A DNA stretch of 64,000 nucleotides from Timema cristinae (GCA_039000515.1 JBCFYV010000898.1:83934-147933); one strand, 5' to 3'. Shown: positions 53,089 to 62,094, counted from the stretch's first letter. Notes: generated by a model from the sequence alone, not told the origin. Program-made: numbers and translations.

Positions 53089-53459
53089 CGGGAAAATATT
53101 TATCACCTTACGTCCACCGGAGAGTGTCTACTGACCCTGTATTTGGAATTAGAAAAGAGGGGGATACTTTTAAAATAGGCAATTCGAGTTTCACCGTAGA
53201 CGATAACGATATATACCTGGGTAACACACACTATAAAGGCACGCAAGGACTTTGGGAGTTGTTGACCAAAAGAAACGTAAATAAAGATATAATTACAGAG
53301 AGTGATTTAAAAAAATATAAAGACATACTAATTGCCACGAGCGCTCATCGACAAAACTTTGATCCTAACGCGAAAATAACGTCCAGTAGAGGATTAAAAT
53401 ATAAAACAATCATTTCTAAACTGTTTCCCGCCAGACCACGCTGGAACACACTGAGATGA
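53004..53459 (+). CDS. Polinton virion-associated-type protein, frame 2 (C-terminal part)
   Basis: It continues the preceding gene in the -1 frame. An acidic ESYFVPRSESDD linker leads to VFGIRKEGDTFKIGNSS and the signature YKGTQGLWELLTKR, followed by a YKDILIATSAHRQNFDP block and a basic end. The GLWELL region is a reliable marker of this Polinton protein. There is no natural ATG at its start. Its TGA overlaps the integrase ATG (ATGA). Confidence 0.75.
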   Translation, partial: WVEGESYFVPRSESDDIETGSTRLFGNIAGKYLSPYVHRRVSTDPVFGIRKEGDTFKIGNSSFTVDDNDIYLGNTHYKGTQGLWELLTKRNVNKDIITESDLKKYKDILIATSAHRQNFDPNAKITSSRGLKYKTIISKLFPARPRWNTLR

Positions 53460-54514
53460 GCGCAACGTTAAAAAAATTATATTACAATCTCCCACGGCCT
53501 TTGGCTTTCTCGAGCGCCACCAATCTTAAAAAGTATAGTCGGTTGAATAAAATAAAAGTAGACGAATGGTTGACCGGGCAGGATGCGTACACTCTTCACA
53601 GTGGTTTAAGAAAAAGGTTCCCACGTAACCCGTACAGAGTGTCCAATATTGACGATGTGTGGGAGATTGATCTAGTAGATATGAGAGCTTTAAATAAGTA
53701 CAACCGGGGCGTCAACTATATTCTAAACATTATTGATGTATTTTCAAAGTATGCGTGGTCTATACCGCTTAAAACAAAATCGGGCGCAGACATCACCGTG
53801 GCTATAAAACAGATTTTTAAAAAAGGACGACGCCCCCTTTCGATTCAGTCGGACAAGGGTAGGGAATTTTTAAATTCTAAATTTAGAACATTTTTGAAAC
53901 AAGAGGGCGTTCATTTTTATCATTTGCATAATCCGGATATAAAGGGGGCCGTCGTGGAGCGTTTCAATCGCACACTGAAAACTAAAATGTGGAAATATTT
54001 CACCGCATTCAACACTCACAACTACGTCGATGTGTTGGACAAGCTAGTTCAAAATTATAACGCTAGTGTTCATTCGACTATAGGAATGCCTCCGGCTTCT
54101 GTCAAACCTATTCACGTACTTAAAATATTATTGCGCCTGCGAAAGTGGTGGGCTAAAATTAAATTGGGAAAAATTTTGTTCAAGGCGGGCGATCATGTGC
54201 GTATAAGTAAAGAAAAAATGATTTTTGACAAAGGATACGAGGCTAATTTTACACGAGAAATATTTAGCATAGTTAAAGTAATTCCTAGACTTCCCCAACC
54301 GGTTTATTCCTTACAGGATCTCCGCGGGCGGCCTATTGAGGGACATTTTTATAACTACGAACTAGTTCGCGTGCGTCGTCCTACAATTTTTCAAATAGAT
54401 AAAATAGTACAGAGTAAGCGAATTAAGGGCATTCAACATCATCTGGTCAAGTGGAAAGGATACGACAGTTCTTTCAACAGCTGGGTACCTGCGTCTAACA
54501 TTAAACAAATATGA
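53456..54514 (+). CDS. int: RVE-type integrase with chromodomain
   Basis: It inserts the element into the host genome, producing the 6-bp duplication. The 352 residues are full length: an N-terminal KRFPRNPYRVSNIDDVW block, then the DDE triad in EIDLVD (~71), IQSDKGREF (~132) and VVERFNRT (~168). An SH3-like GDHVRISK region follows (about 240), then a C-terminal chromodomain (about 303-350: IVQSKRIKGIQHHLVKWKGYDSSFNSW) that may direct insertion by reading histone marks. The catalytic residues are intact. The start ATG overlaps the previous stop, and its own stop overlaps the next ATG (ATGAG), indicating coupled translation. Confidence 0.97.
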   Translation: MSATLKKLYYNLPRPLAFSSATNLKKYSRLNKIKVDEWLTGQDAYTLHSGLRKRFPRNPYRVSNIDDVWEIDLVDMRALNKYNRGVNYILNIIDVFSKYAWSIPLKTKSGADITVAIKQIFKKGRRPLSIQSDKGREFLNSKFRTFLKQEGVHFYHLHNPDIKGAVVERFNRTLKTKMWKYFTAFNTHNYVDVLDKLVQNYNASVHSTIGMPPASVKPIHVLKILLRLRKWWAKIKLGKILFKAGDHVRISKEKMIFDKGYEANFTREIFSIVKVIPRLPQPVYSLQDLRGRPIEGHFYNYELVRVRRPTIFQIDKIVQSKRIKGIQHHLVKWKGYDSSFNSWVPASNIKQI

Positions 54515-55437
54515 GTCAGTTTTATGTAGCACTGCCGTCAGATTCGAGCGCCGAATATTACGAGAATAATACACTCTCTTACTATACTACAAAATTGGCA
54601 CAGTCCATACGGCTAGAACACGACCGGTGGGAGGTGGGACTAGCTGAATTATCCTATCCCGTGGGTTTTGAAACTCTCGAAGATAACATTTTATCCAAAG
54701 ATAAAGAATTGACGGCAAACGTCGTAGTGACCCAAGTGGGGCGTGTTTCGTTTCCTCAACAAGATTTCACCTCCTTTAAGGAGCTTTATAATAAAATTAA
54801 GAGCTCTATAAGTGATAAAGGAGATCTAGAGGTTTTAATATCCGAATTTCAATGGTACATTCTTCGCGATCAAACAATGTTGATTGAGATTAAAAAACAA
54901 AAGGGTGCATGGACCGCCGACAAGTTACCCATAACAACACGTTTCAAAAACACAATTTCATTTACGGTGGCGAAAAAAAAATTTAAAATAGAATTTCCTG
55001 TTCGTCTCTATGTGGGCATCGGAGACTTAATTACAACCATTCGAAACAGACTACCCAACCTAGAGTCACTTAATGCCGTTAATACACACATGAGGGATTT
55101 AATGAGCGAGGATATTAAGGGGGTGTTTTTGCGACCCAATCGTAAACTTCCCGGCTCTGGTTCAATCGAAACGGAACCCGTCTTTGTGTACACAGACATT
55201 ATAGGACCGCAGTTGCTAGGCGACTCTTATGTAAGATGGATTAGAATCATACAGTTCCCCTCCGCCACCGCGCATCACGTGTTCTTTCCTATATTCTATT
55301 TTCCCGTCGAGAAATGTAATTTTGACTCTATAAGCATAGGCTTATACACAAAGTTTGGCGAACGAGTGAATTTTCAATCGGGTCCCGTGCCCACCGTAGC
55401 GGTTTTACATTTTAGAGAGAGAAAACTAGATAAATAG
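54511..55437 (+). CDS. Minor capsid protein (penton-like, single jelly-roll)
   Basis: A 308-residue protein starting SQFYVALPSDSS. It has the conserved RWEVGLAELSYP block (about 42-53) and a C-terminal PVFVYTDIIGPQLLGDSYVR block (about 222-241), marks of the Polinton minor capsid protein predicted to form the icosahedral vertices. Full length with no interruption. Overlaps the integrase stop by four bases and precedes the basic core-like gene by 34 bp. Confidence 0.92.
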   Translation: MSQFYVALPSDSSAEYYENNTLSYYTTKLAQSIRLEHDRWEVGLAELSYPVGFETLEDNILSKDKELTANVVVTQVGRVSFPQQDFTSFKELYNKIKSSISDKGDLEVLISEFQWYILRDQTMLIEIKKQKGAWTADKLPITTRFKNTISFTVAKKKFKIEFPVRLYVGIGDLITTIRNRLPNLESLNAVNTHMRDLMSEDIKGVFLRPNRKLPGSGSIETEPVFVYTDIIGPQLLGDSYVRWIRIIQFPSATAHHVFFPIFYFPVEKCNFDSISIGLYTKFGERVNFQSGPVPTVAVLHFRERKLDK

Positions 55438-55471
55438 ATACGTGACGTAGTAATTTGACTTAGTCTTAACA

Positions 55472-55822
55472 ATGGAGGGAGAGAGAGAAAACATCGGTCC
55501 CGTCTATCACGCCAGTTATAAAATGCAACGGGGACGCGGTCTCGGCGCGTTTTTGGGTGGATTATTTCGATTTGTCAAACCGTTGTTTATGAGGGGGGCG
55601 AAAGCGGTGGGAAAACAAGCGTTACAAACAGGTTCGCATATTTTGGCCGACATAGCGACACGCGAACCCGGTCAAAAAGTCGGTGATATAGTTAAAAAGC
55701 GCGTCACTCAGGCGGTCGAGGGACGTGGCTTAAAAAGGGTAAAAAAACGTAAACGACTTCATTCGAAGGTGGGCGCCAGACCAAGAGGGAACAAGAGAGC
55801 TAAAAAAGATATTTTCGATTAA
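55472..55822 (+). CDS. Small basic core/minor protein (adenovirus pX/pVI-like in character)
   Basis: 116 residues. An RGRGLGAFLGGLFRFVKPLF glycine-rich amphipathic segment (about 20-40) is followed by AVGKQALQTGSHILADIA and a strongly basic tail (RGLKRVKKRKRLH). This small protein regularly sits beside the major capsid gene in Polintons and probably binds DNA or the capsid interior. The GxGxFLGGLF segments could be protease-processing sites. Only two bases separate its stop from the capsid ATG. Confidence 0.8.
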   Translation: MEGERENIGPVYHASYKMQRGRGLGAFLGGLFRFVKPLFMRGAKAVGKQALQTGSHILADIATREPGQKVGDIVKKRVTQAVEGRGLKRVKKRKRLHSKVGARPRGNKRAKKDIFD

Positions 55823-55824
55823 TT

Positions 55825-57111
55825 ATGGAGTGTTCAAAAACAGAACTCGATCTTTTCGACGAAAAATGCATTCAAACGGTAATTAAAAATAATAAAGTGG
55901 TCGAATACAAACCCATCACTTCCGTGGACAATGACGCTCAGTTGGAGTTTTTTTGCCCCGGGGACGGCGAGTATTTTCGGGATCTCTCTTCGATTAAATT
56001 ATATCTTCGTATTCAGCTGGTGAGGGGGGACGGGACACCGGTCGCAGGCGACAATAAAATCGGCTGCGTCAACAACTTGTTAAATTCATTATTCAGTCAA
56101 ATCAATATCTCTCTCAACGAAACACCTATTACAACCTCGACAGACAACTATGCCTACAGGGCTTATTTAGAGACTTTAACTAATTACGGTAGAGACGCCT
56201 CCGACACCCACCTGGTGAATGGTATGTGGTTTTTGGATACCCCTGCCGCTAACGGTGAACTCGCCGCATCCACAGAGAACAAAGGCTTCGCCACGAGATT
56301 AGACTTGTTAAAACATCCGGTCGACTTGGTGGGACGTTTACACGCCGACATTTTTAATATTTCACATTTGCTATTGAAAAATGTATCGTTGCGCGTTAAA
56401 TTAATTCGCAACAAAAGAGAGTTTTATCTGCTCACAGACGCGGACAATTTAAACACCGACGTACGGTTGCGAATTTTAGACGCCACCCTCTTTGTGAAAC
56501 ACGTGGAAGTGTCGCCGACTATTTCACTCGCTATAGAAAAGACACTGTTACGAAAGCCGGCCCAATACCACCTCAATCGGGTGGACGTCAAGTCTGTGAC
56601 CGTACCCAAAGGATCCAAGTCTGTGAGTTTAAACAATGTTATTCAAGGGGTTATGCCTAAAATTGTTTTATTCACAATGGTGTCAAACGAGGCGTTTGTG
56701 GGCAGTTTGAACACGAATCCGTTTCAACTGATTCACAGAAACCTCGATCGTTTCGTCCTGTATGTAAATGGAATCCAAAAACATTTGCCCATTTTGATAA
56801 ATTTTGACAACGTCGGCACGTCCACCCTCGCCTATGACACATTGTTTTCGGGATTGGGCATACACCATCAGAACAACGGCCATTTAATCACGCGAGACAT
56901 GTTCAATAAAGGTTACTTTATGTTGGCCTTCGACTTGACTCCCGACAGTGCAGGACAGGACTCGCACACCAGCCTTCAGACAGAGGGGAACGTGAGATTT
57001 GAGTTACAGTTCAAGACAGACCTTGACACCGCCATAACCTGTTTGTTTTACTCTGAGTACGAGGGGACGGTGTCTATAGATTCTAATCGTGAGGTGAAAA
57101 TTAATTATTAA
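55825..57111 (+). CDS. Major capsid protein (double jelly-roll)
   Basis: 428 residues, starting MECSKTELDLFDEKCIQ. Conserved blocks include EYKPITSVDNDAQLEFFCPG (about 26-45), a VNNLLNSLFSQINISLNE segment (about 84-101) and a DNYAYRAYLETLTNYG block. The C-terminal half carries an MLAFDLTPD segment and an FELQFKTDL block. This is the Polinton major capsid protein, related in fold to adenovirus hexon and virophage capsids, and it is uninterrupted. It lies directly between the basic protein and the maturation protease, the usual structural cluster. Confidence 0.95.
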   Translation: MECSKTELDLFDEKCIQTVIKNNKVVEYKPITSVDNDAQLEFFCPGDGEYFRDLSSIKLYLRIQLVRGDGTPVAGDNKIGCVNNLLNSLFSQINISLNETPITTSTDNYAYRAYLETLTNYGRDASDTHLVNGMWFLDTPAANGELAASTENKGFATRLDLLKHPVDLVGRLHADIFNISHLLLKNVSLRVKLIRNKREFYLLTDADNLNTDVRLRILDATLFVKHVEVSPTISLAIEKTLLRKPAQYHLNRVDVKSVTVPKGSKSVSLNNVIQGVMPKIVLFTMVSNEAFVGSLNTNPFQLIHRNLDRFVLYVNGIQKHLPILINFDNVGTSTLAYDTLFSGLGIHHQNNGHLITRDMFNKGYFMLAFDLTPDSAGQDSHTSLQTEGNVRFELQFKTDLDTAITCLFYSEYEGTVSIDSNREVKINY

Positions 57112-57115
57112 CACC

Positions 57116-57619
57116 ATGAATTCTCATCAAATAGACACACTACTGCGGGGCAAAATTTCAATCTATAAAGGGACATTTCCTTCGGACCAATTACCTCAAA
57201 ATTTCACTCGTCCCGCCTTATTTGTGGTCAATTTAGACCCTCACACTAAACCCGGCTCCCATTGGGTGGTTCTATATTTTTCCAAATTTGGGGAGTATTT
57301 TGATACATACGGCAGACGACCGAGCTTAGCGATGACTAGACTCTTGAAAAAACACTCGACACGATGGAGGTACAACCGCAAACGACTCCAAGGCATAGCC
57401 TCCGGTGTGTGCGGCCACTATTGCTGTCTGTTTGCCGTTGCCAAGGACGCCGGCTGGAGCCTGAGGAGATTCACAGACCTGTTCTCAACCGTCAACTTGT
57501 GTAAGAACGACCGGCTGGCCGTCACGCTGTTCAAACGTCGCTTTGGCCGCTGTCCAAGATGTACTAGCAGGGGTGCCCAGACGTGTGTTCCAGCATTAGA
57601 TATAAAAGGTATACTATAA
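57116..57619 (+). CDS. Adenovirus-type cysteine protease (capsid maturation)
   Basis: 167 residues. The adenain-like catalytic residues are visible: His49 in SHWVVLYF, Asp63 in EYFDTYG, the oxyanion Gln92 in LQGIASG and the nucleophile Cys99 in SGVCGHYC. It cleaves capsid and core precursors during maturation. Starts four bases after the capsid stop. A C-terminal CPRC motif could bind zinc. No interruption. Confidence 0.95.
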   Translation: MNSHQIDTLLRGKISIYKGTFPSDQLPQNFTRPALFVVNLDPHTKPGSHWVVLYFSKFGEYFDTYGRRPSLAMTRLLKKHSTRWRYNRKRLQGIASGVCGHYCCLFAVAKDAGWSLRRFTDLFSTVNLCKNDRLAVTLFKRRFGRCPRCTSRGAQTCVPALDIKGIL

Positions 57620-57654
57620 TTTTATTTAATCATTTGTATTCAATTAACTGACAT

Positions 57655-57822
57655 ATGAACATCATCATGTCGGCCATCTTTGATTTTTCATTTATCGTAA
57701 ACTCGAAAAAGGAGTGGGTGATCACCGAGCTAGCCATAGTTTTCATCGACGAGAAACAATCGTCGTGTTATCAATTCAATAAAACCACCGGCTTGTTTAC
57801 TCCAAATTGGATGCAATTCTAA
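57655..57822 (+). CDS. Polinton unknown protein, N-terminal part (frame-broken)
   Basis: A 55-codon frame from ATG 57655 (FDFSFIVNSKKEWVITELAI, then CYQFNKTTGLF). It ends where the following frame, one base back, becomes protein-like. The pattern of strands and the acidic ELAIVFID resemble the fragment at 51641, so the two may belong to one family. Function unknown. Confidence 0.5.
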   Translation: MNIIMSAIFDFSFIVNSKKEWVITELAIVFIDEKQSSCYQFNKTTGLFTPNWMQF

Positions 57823-58133
57823 AACAAAATTTAGATAAAGCCTTCGTGCCTTACGCATATAATAAACAAAAAGGGAATTTCTTGTCCCGTCTCACCGGCC
57901 GGACATTCATCCCACTACGTGTGGACTATAAATGTCCCTTTGTTGATTTGATCAACTCAAATTGTTGGGGGTGTACCGCCCCTTGTCACGACATCACCCC
58001 GTGCGCGTTAAAAAATGCAAATGCTTTGGCACGATTCGTCAGATTTCACAGCGGCGAGAAATTGTATAAATTTTGTCCAATCACCGACGACGACGACGAC
58101 CACAATACTAGCTTTAATTGTGACGACTGTTGA
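57800..58133 (+). CDS. Polinton unknown cysteine-rich protein, C-terminal part
   Basis: In the -1 frame relative to the preceding piece. It has a KAFVPYAYNKQKGNFLSRL segment, CPFVDLINSNCWGCTAPCHDI (five cysteines and a histidine, potential zinc site), an ALARFVRFHSG helix and an acidic DDDDD-containing end. The first internal methionine (57807) is unlikely to be the real start. Unknown function. Confidence 0.6.
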
Positions 58134-58164
58134 TTACAGGTCATCAGTCTAGACGCAGACAGCG

Positions 58165-58716
58165 ATGAAGACGTGCAGCTGTAATATGGTGCAGGATGAA
58201 TCACCGTCGTTGCTAACCAAGACTTTCTACCTAAACGACAAACAGAACAAACACGTGGCGGTTGGTCTCTTCCCTGACCGCAACTTTTACGCTCACGTGA
58301 TGTTTTCATCGAGTTCTAATCGTCTAATACTCACCGTCCCCCAATGGAACTTTCTCGTCAAAGAAATGCCGTTTTGGTCCGAGTGTGTGCAGACGTGTGT
58401 AAACTTCGAGTCCACCATGGACGACTTTATCATTGTGGTGAAAAAACTTTTCGGCGTGTGGAAATTGTGTCTGAGTGATAAAAAAACAAACATTCAGATC
58501 TACCTGTCTACGGACGAAATAAAAACTCTGTACAATCTTGAAAAATATATCACACGACATGTAAAATATCTAAACCACCCAAATGTATCGACGTTCATAG
58601 ACAATACGCTCACCTCCAAATCGTTTGTAGACCCGCCCGATCCTATCCCATATTTTGACTATCTGTCACTCTATGACGATCTTTGTATTTTTATGGATAA
58701 CAATAATAAATTGTGA
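58165..58716 (+). CDS. Polinton rightmost protein, unknown
   Basis: 183 codons from ATG 58165, behind a weak TTGATTACAG acceptor-like site (58130-58139). A FYLNDKQNKHVAVGLFP segment, a TVPQWNFLVKE segment and an IQIYLSTDEIKTLYNLEKYI helix are seen. No domain recognised. It is the last gene before the right TIR. An AATAAA lies at 58705-58710, overlapping the 3' end of the frame, as a possible polyadenylation signal for the whole rightward block. Confidence 0.65.
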   Translation: MKTCSCNMVQDESPSLLTKTFYLNDKQNKHVAVGLFPDRNFYAHVMFSSSSNRLILTVPQWNFLVKEMPFWSECVQTCVNFESTMDDFIIVVKKLFGVWKLCLSDKKTNIQIYLSTDEIKTLYNLEKYITRHVKYLNHPNVSTFIDNTLTSKSFVDPPDPIPYFDYLSLYDDLCIFMDNNNKL

Positions 58717-58819
58717 AATATGTATATTTTTTTTATTATAATTAAATTTGAAAAAACTTGTATTTATTTTTTCATTTATAGTAATATTACCCTCTCATTT
58801 AAATATTTGTAGTAAGAGC

Positions 58820-59265
58820 GTTTAAATATATCAATTATTTGATATATAAATAACTAAAAAAAATTTAAACATATTACAATTCATTTACACTTTAAAAAAA
58901 ACTTGCGTCAATCATATTATAAGTGACGTAAAAAAAAAAATCCAATGGCTGACGCGACCACAACGTCATAGTCACAGGCTGACCAACAGTCATTACAACA
59001 ATCAGGATGACGTCACAATACTATAGCATACCTACCTACACGTCCAACAGGCTGACGTCAGAGCTGACCTTACTCAATAAAACATGGCAGGGGTGACGCA
59101 ATAAAACGTCACCATATTTTGAATAATTAACGACCTGCAGTCAATACAACAATCAGGATGACGTCACTCACTGACGTCACTAAAGCCTGGCGTCACTCAC
59201 AGACGCAGTCAATATTATTTTAATAACAGTGACGTAAAACTGAACAAAGCTAGGCACTTACTACT
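58820..59265 (-). repeat. Polinton right terminal inverted repeat (446 bp)
   Basis: Reverse complement of the left repeat with small indels and a single copy of the unit duplicated on the left. Four TGACGTCA palindromes remain (near 59006, 59053, 59159 and 59173). Confidence 0.93.
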
Positions 59266-59271
59266 TACTGA
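59266..59271 (+). repeat. Polinton target-site duplication, right copy
   Basis: TACTGA, matching 43559-43564. Confidence 0.95.
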
Positions 59272-59412
59272 TGTTAAAATATGTTGGTAACTTTTTTAAA
59301 TCAATTATTTTAATTAACAAATATTAATCAGCTCGGTTGGTGTACACATCTGACAACTAAACTACTAAGATTATAAATAAATATTTAAAAAATGTAATTT
59401 TTTTTGTTTGAA

Positions 59413-59437
59413 GGTTAGGTTAGGTTAGGTTAGGTTA
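59413..59437 (+). repeat. (GGTTA)5 insect-telomere-type pentamer
   Basis: Five perfect GGTTA units (= TAACC/TTAGG). Short interstitial arrays of this kind are frequent in insect genomes. It lies 150 bp outside the Polinton, within the Harbinger Myb-gene intron. Confidence 0.9.
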
Positions 59438-60040
59438 GATTTGTTTTGATTAGATTAGTTTACTTTTAATTATTCAAGTTTGCTTTATATTGATTTATAG
59501 TAAGTTTAAATGTAGACTATTTTCAAAGTGTGTTATAGCTTATTTTTATTTTTAGGCTGGCCCTTTTGTTTTACTGTCAATGTGGGTAGGGCGATTATGC
59601 TCGATCTACGCTCTAAGGTAGAGGAATTCTGGGAAATGCTAAGGAATATGATCGAACAGTATGCCTTGAAATAGGTGTGCCATGATTTAATTTAATTTAT
59701 TATTAGACTAAGATTGTAAATATTTGAACATAATTAGTTTTTATGTGTCATATAATTAATAACGCAACTTGGTAGTGTTATTTTGATAAAAATATTTATT
59801 CTTAAAAACGGGCAATTGTGTTCTATCCCATGCATATCTAGTGTATAATACACTAGTACTTGCACTCCCATAAAGTCACATGGCTGAACTATTGTAGAGA
59901 CCTATCATAATAGAGCTAGGAAATAATACAACCAATAAAATTATGCATACTTATGATAAAAGCTCAAAATTTAATCACTCTGTTTAAGAGTGTGGTGTTA
60001 ATACTAAGAATATGCTTTTCAGTCCATTGACAAATTTTAC
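59438..60040. other. Intronic stretch of the Harbinger Myb gene
   Basis: No exon or repeat recognised. Confidence 0.4.
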
Positions 60041-60044
60041 TCAC

Positions 60045-60197
60045 TTTTCTCTATTCTTTCCATCCTTTTGAGGCTCCCGCACATGCGTTTAAAATTTTAG
60101 TACTATCCTCCCATAATTTGGCAGAATCTTTAGCAGTAAACTGTTGAGTTAATTTTCCTCTTCTAATATCTTCATTCCCTTGAAAAAAAAGTGGGTT
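60045..60197 (-). pseudogene. Harbinger Myb/SANT-like gene, exon 2
   Basis: The minus-strand exon encodes GNEDIRRGKLTQQFTAKDSAK followed by LWEDSTKILNACAG and GWKE, the first helices of the Myb/SANT-like domain with conserved tryptophans. The last expected tryptophan codon is TAG, then AGAAAA and a GTGAGT donor. The phase continues in exon 3 at 41781. The acceptor (TTTTAAAG near 60198) gives a one-base phase problem beside a T8 run, so that boundary is uncertain. Confidence 0.7.
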
Positions 60198-60290
60198 CTT
60201 TAAAACAAAAATAGTTTGTGGGTTCTTTAAAACCATAATAATTTAGAAATAACTGATTAACCATTCATTTTGGCTACACTTTGTACTTAC

Positions 60291-60345
60291 TTTCTACAAA
60301 ATCAAGAAGAATTAACTTTTGTTCGTTTGTAATGTACTTTGACAT
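60291..60345 (-). pseudogene. Harbinger Myb/SANT-like gene, exon 1
   Basis: Starts at ATG 60345 with MSKYITNEQKLILLDFVE and ends at a GTAAGT donor. This is the first helix of the trihelix-type DNA-binding domain. It lies about 210 bp inside the right terminus of the Harbinger element. Confidence 0.7.
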
Positions 60346-60500
60346 TTTTAACGATTATAAATCCAATAAAACAGAGTCGTGATGATAAAGACAAACACTC
60401 GTTTAAAATGAATGTGATTGGCTACTTAAAACGGAAGTTCGGCCATTTCAAAAATGGCTGCCGAAAATGTATGAGAATCTTTGCGGTCATACTAGCTCCT

Positions 60501-60556
60501 CGCTTCTTTCGTGTACTCGGATCGCATACGAATGAAATAAGATGGAGTATACCAAA
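60501..60556. repeat. Harbinger right terminal/subterminal inverted repeat
   Basis: CGTGTACTCGGATCGCATACG, then an 18-bp spacer, then ATACCAAA. Inverted match to 34451-34507. Confidence 0.65.
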
Positions 60557-60647
60557 CTAGTAACTTACTCGTTCGTAGACGAAACACGCCACTCGGACTA
60601 GCTTGCATGTGACCTGTAAGAACAAGATCTGCAGCATCGGACCTCTG

Positions 60648-60866
60648 GCCGGAATCTGGCAAGCGTCAGCGTCGAAATCAAGAAGTACCGTCCCCAGTAC
60701 AGTGAAGAAGATACCCCACGGATGAGAATACTGAGAGTCCGGCCCCGCAGTAGGCATTTCAGTTACGTTGACCTTGGGCCCGGTGTTATTGGAGGGGAGA
60801 TCTCTCGAAGGGTAAAGTCTCCAAGCGCGTGACCGATATCCTCACCGTAAGGCACCAAGAGCATAC
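60648..60866 (-). pseudogene. SLC45-family sugar transporter, third preserved exon
   Basis: After a TTGCTCTAG acceptor the minus-strand exon continues the transporter: GMLLVPYGEDIGHALGD, an extracellular-type linker, then HPWGIFFTVLGTVLLDFDADACQ. The last is a hallmark membrane segment of insect SLC45 (proton-coupled sugar transporter) proteins, whose family reads DACQSPAR. The frame changes by -1 at the CCGGGCCC stretch near 60780. The donor is unclear and the Harbinger terminus begins about 90 bp further on, so the insertion lies in or beside this exon's downstream intron. Confidence 0.75.
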
Positions 60867-61309
60867 CTAGAGCAAGGTCACAAGGTAAATGCGGTCATCT
60901 GACAATAAACATTCTGTTGCACAATTTTAACAGGTGTATAACCATAAGATATACATAATGATTTGATGATTTCAAATAATTACAGTACACTAGTTATAAG
61001 GGATCAAACTTTATATTTTATGTTTATTGTGTGCCGTTGTTAAGGTAAATTAATTAATGTATGGGACTGAAATTTCGTACAGCTAGACATTCATACGAGG
61101 GGTACACAATGATATATTAATAATATTAAAATTAACAACAATATTATAAATATATCAATGTGTACCCCTCATATGAGTTTCTAGTTATACTGAATTTCAT
61201 CTCCATACATTAATTACTTTACCTTAATAATAGTACGCAAAAAGCATAAAATAGCAAGTTTGGTCGCTTAAAACAATTTTACTTTGTTTCAGAGCTTTAG
61301 TCTTGTTTG

Positions 61310-61430
61310 TACTCCAGTAATGTAGAGCTTTTTAACATCACAGGAAGTGCTCGAAACAGCCACCTTTGGCCTGAACGCAAGTCTGCAATCGTTGTGTCGT
61401 AGAACGCCACACCGTTTCAAAAACACCAGG
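61310..61430 (-). pseudogene. DDE transposase relic
   Basis: The minus strand near 61330-61420 reads as the terminal ACVQAKGGCFEHFL-like block of the DUF4817/IS630-type transposases (typically RxxACVQAxGGHFEHLL). No catalytic residues remain. Confidence 0.5.
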
Positions 61431-61559
61431 TGTTTGTAATAACTAGGAATAGCCCATAGAACATACCTGGTAAACAGGTCGAGATATATTGAGTATTAGC
61501 CCCCTTCCCCGTAAAAAATATTGTAAAGAATCCTGTAAAACAAAGCTTCAAATCATCCA

Positions 61560-61940
61560 TCATGTCAATATAAAAACAAAACTTTTTTTTTTACTTTAAA
61601 AAAAAATACAGTCTTACCATCACTATATAGCCCCCTCCCTCCTTTTATCCTCCCTCCTATTTTCATATCATTCCTCTTTTCTCACCCCTACCCATCCGCC
61701 CCCTTCACCAACCCCACTTCCCCATCAACAACTTTTTTTTCCGACTATATAATATACTATCGTTATTTTTTATGAAGAATAAATTAAATTTTCAAAATAA
61801 AATATAGCCTATGCTACTCGCTGAAAATGTAGCTTTATATTGGTGAAATAATTTTTAAAATCGGTCCAGTAGTTTTTGAGTTTATCCATTACAAATAAAA
61901 AATCAAATTTTTCCTCTTTATAATATTAGTATAGATAATA
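61560..61940 (+). mobile_element. RTE-like LINE 3' end
   Basis: It ends in 'tcggtccagtagtttttgag' and 'cctctttataatattagtat', a tail found on many arthropod RTE-derived repeats. The body is pyrimidine-rich (61620-61740). No coding sequence. Confidence 0.6.
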
Positions 61941-62094
61941 TACAAAGAGTTTAGTGGAATCACTTAACTATGGCTCGGAAACGATATCAAATGGGATGGG
62001 CATGTTTATAACTACACCATTCCATCGAGTAGTGTCTCCTGTCCTCCGATGAAGGGGGACCCACATGTTACACTCATCATCAATTGTGGTTATC

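Larger units (their letters stand above)
43565..59265. mobile_element. Polinton/Maverick element, 15,701 bp, complete termini
   Basis: It begins AGTAGTAAGTGCC and ends with the reverse complement, with long terminal inverted repeats and a TACTGA duplication on each side. It carries the diagnostic set: protein-primed DNA polymerase B, RVE integrase, packaging ATPase, adenovirus-like protease, and double- and single-jelly-roll capsid proteins. Additional genes are a dUTPase and several small proteins. Two small genes point left from a promoter near 46.2 kb; the rest point right. Four -1 breaks and an ATPase deletion suggest this copy cannot move on its own unless the breaks are assembly artefacts. 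Confidence 0.97.
34451..60556. mobile_element. PIF/Harbinger DNA transposon, two genes, interrupted by a Polinton
   Basis: The left end reads TTTGGTAT, a spacer, then CGTATGCGATCCG-GTAC-CG. The right end read in reverse gives the same two blocks with a slightly shorter spacer, so these are terminal and subterminal inverted repeats. Inside lie a plus-strand HARBI1-type transposase (34.57-38.52 kb) and a minus-strand Myb/SANT-like gene (60.35 to 39.98 kb), the usual two-gene content of Harbinger elements. The 15.7-kb Polinton at 43565-59265 sits in the Myb gene's second intron. Without it the element is about 10.4 kb. Both genes carry stops, so it is inactive. The target duplication is unclear (ACT or CT), not a clean TWA. 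Confidence 0.7.

Noticed and set aside
34451..60556. Single Harbinger TWA target duplication
   Set aside because: The flanks give ACT/CT at best, so I do not claim a clean target-site duplication for this element.
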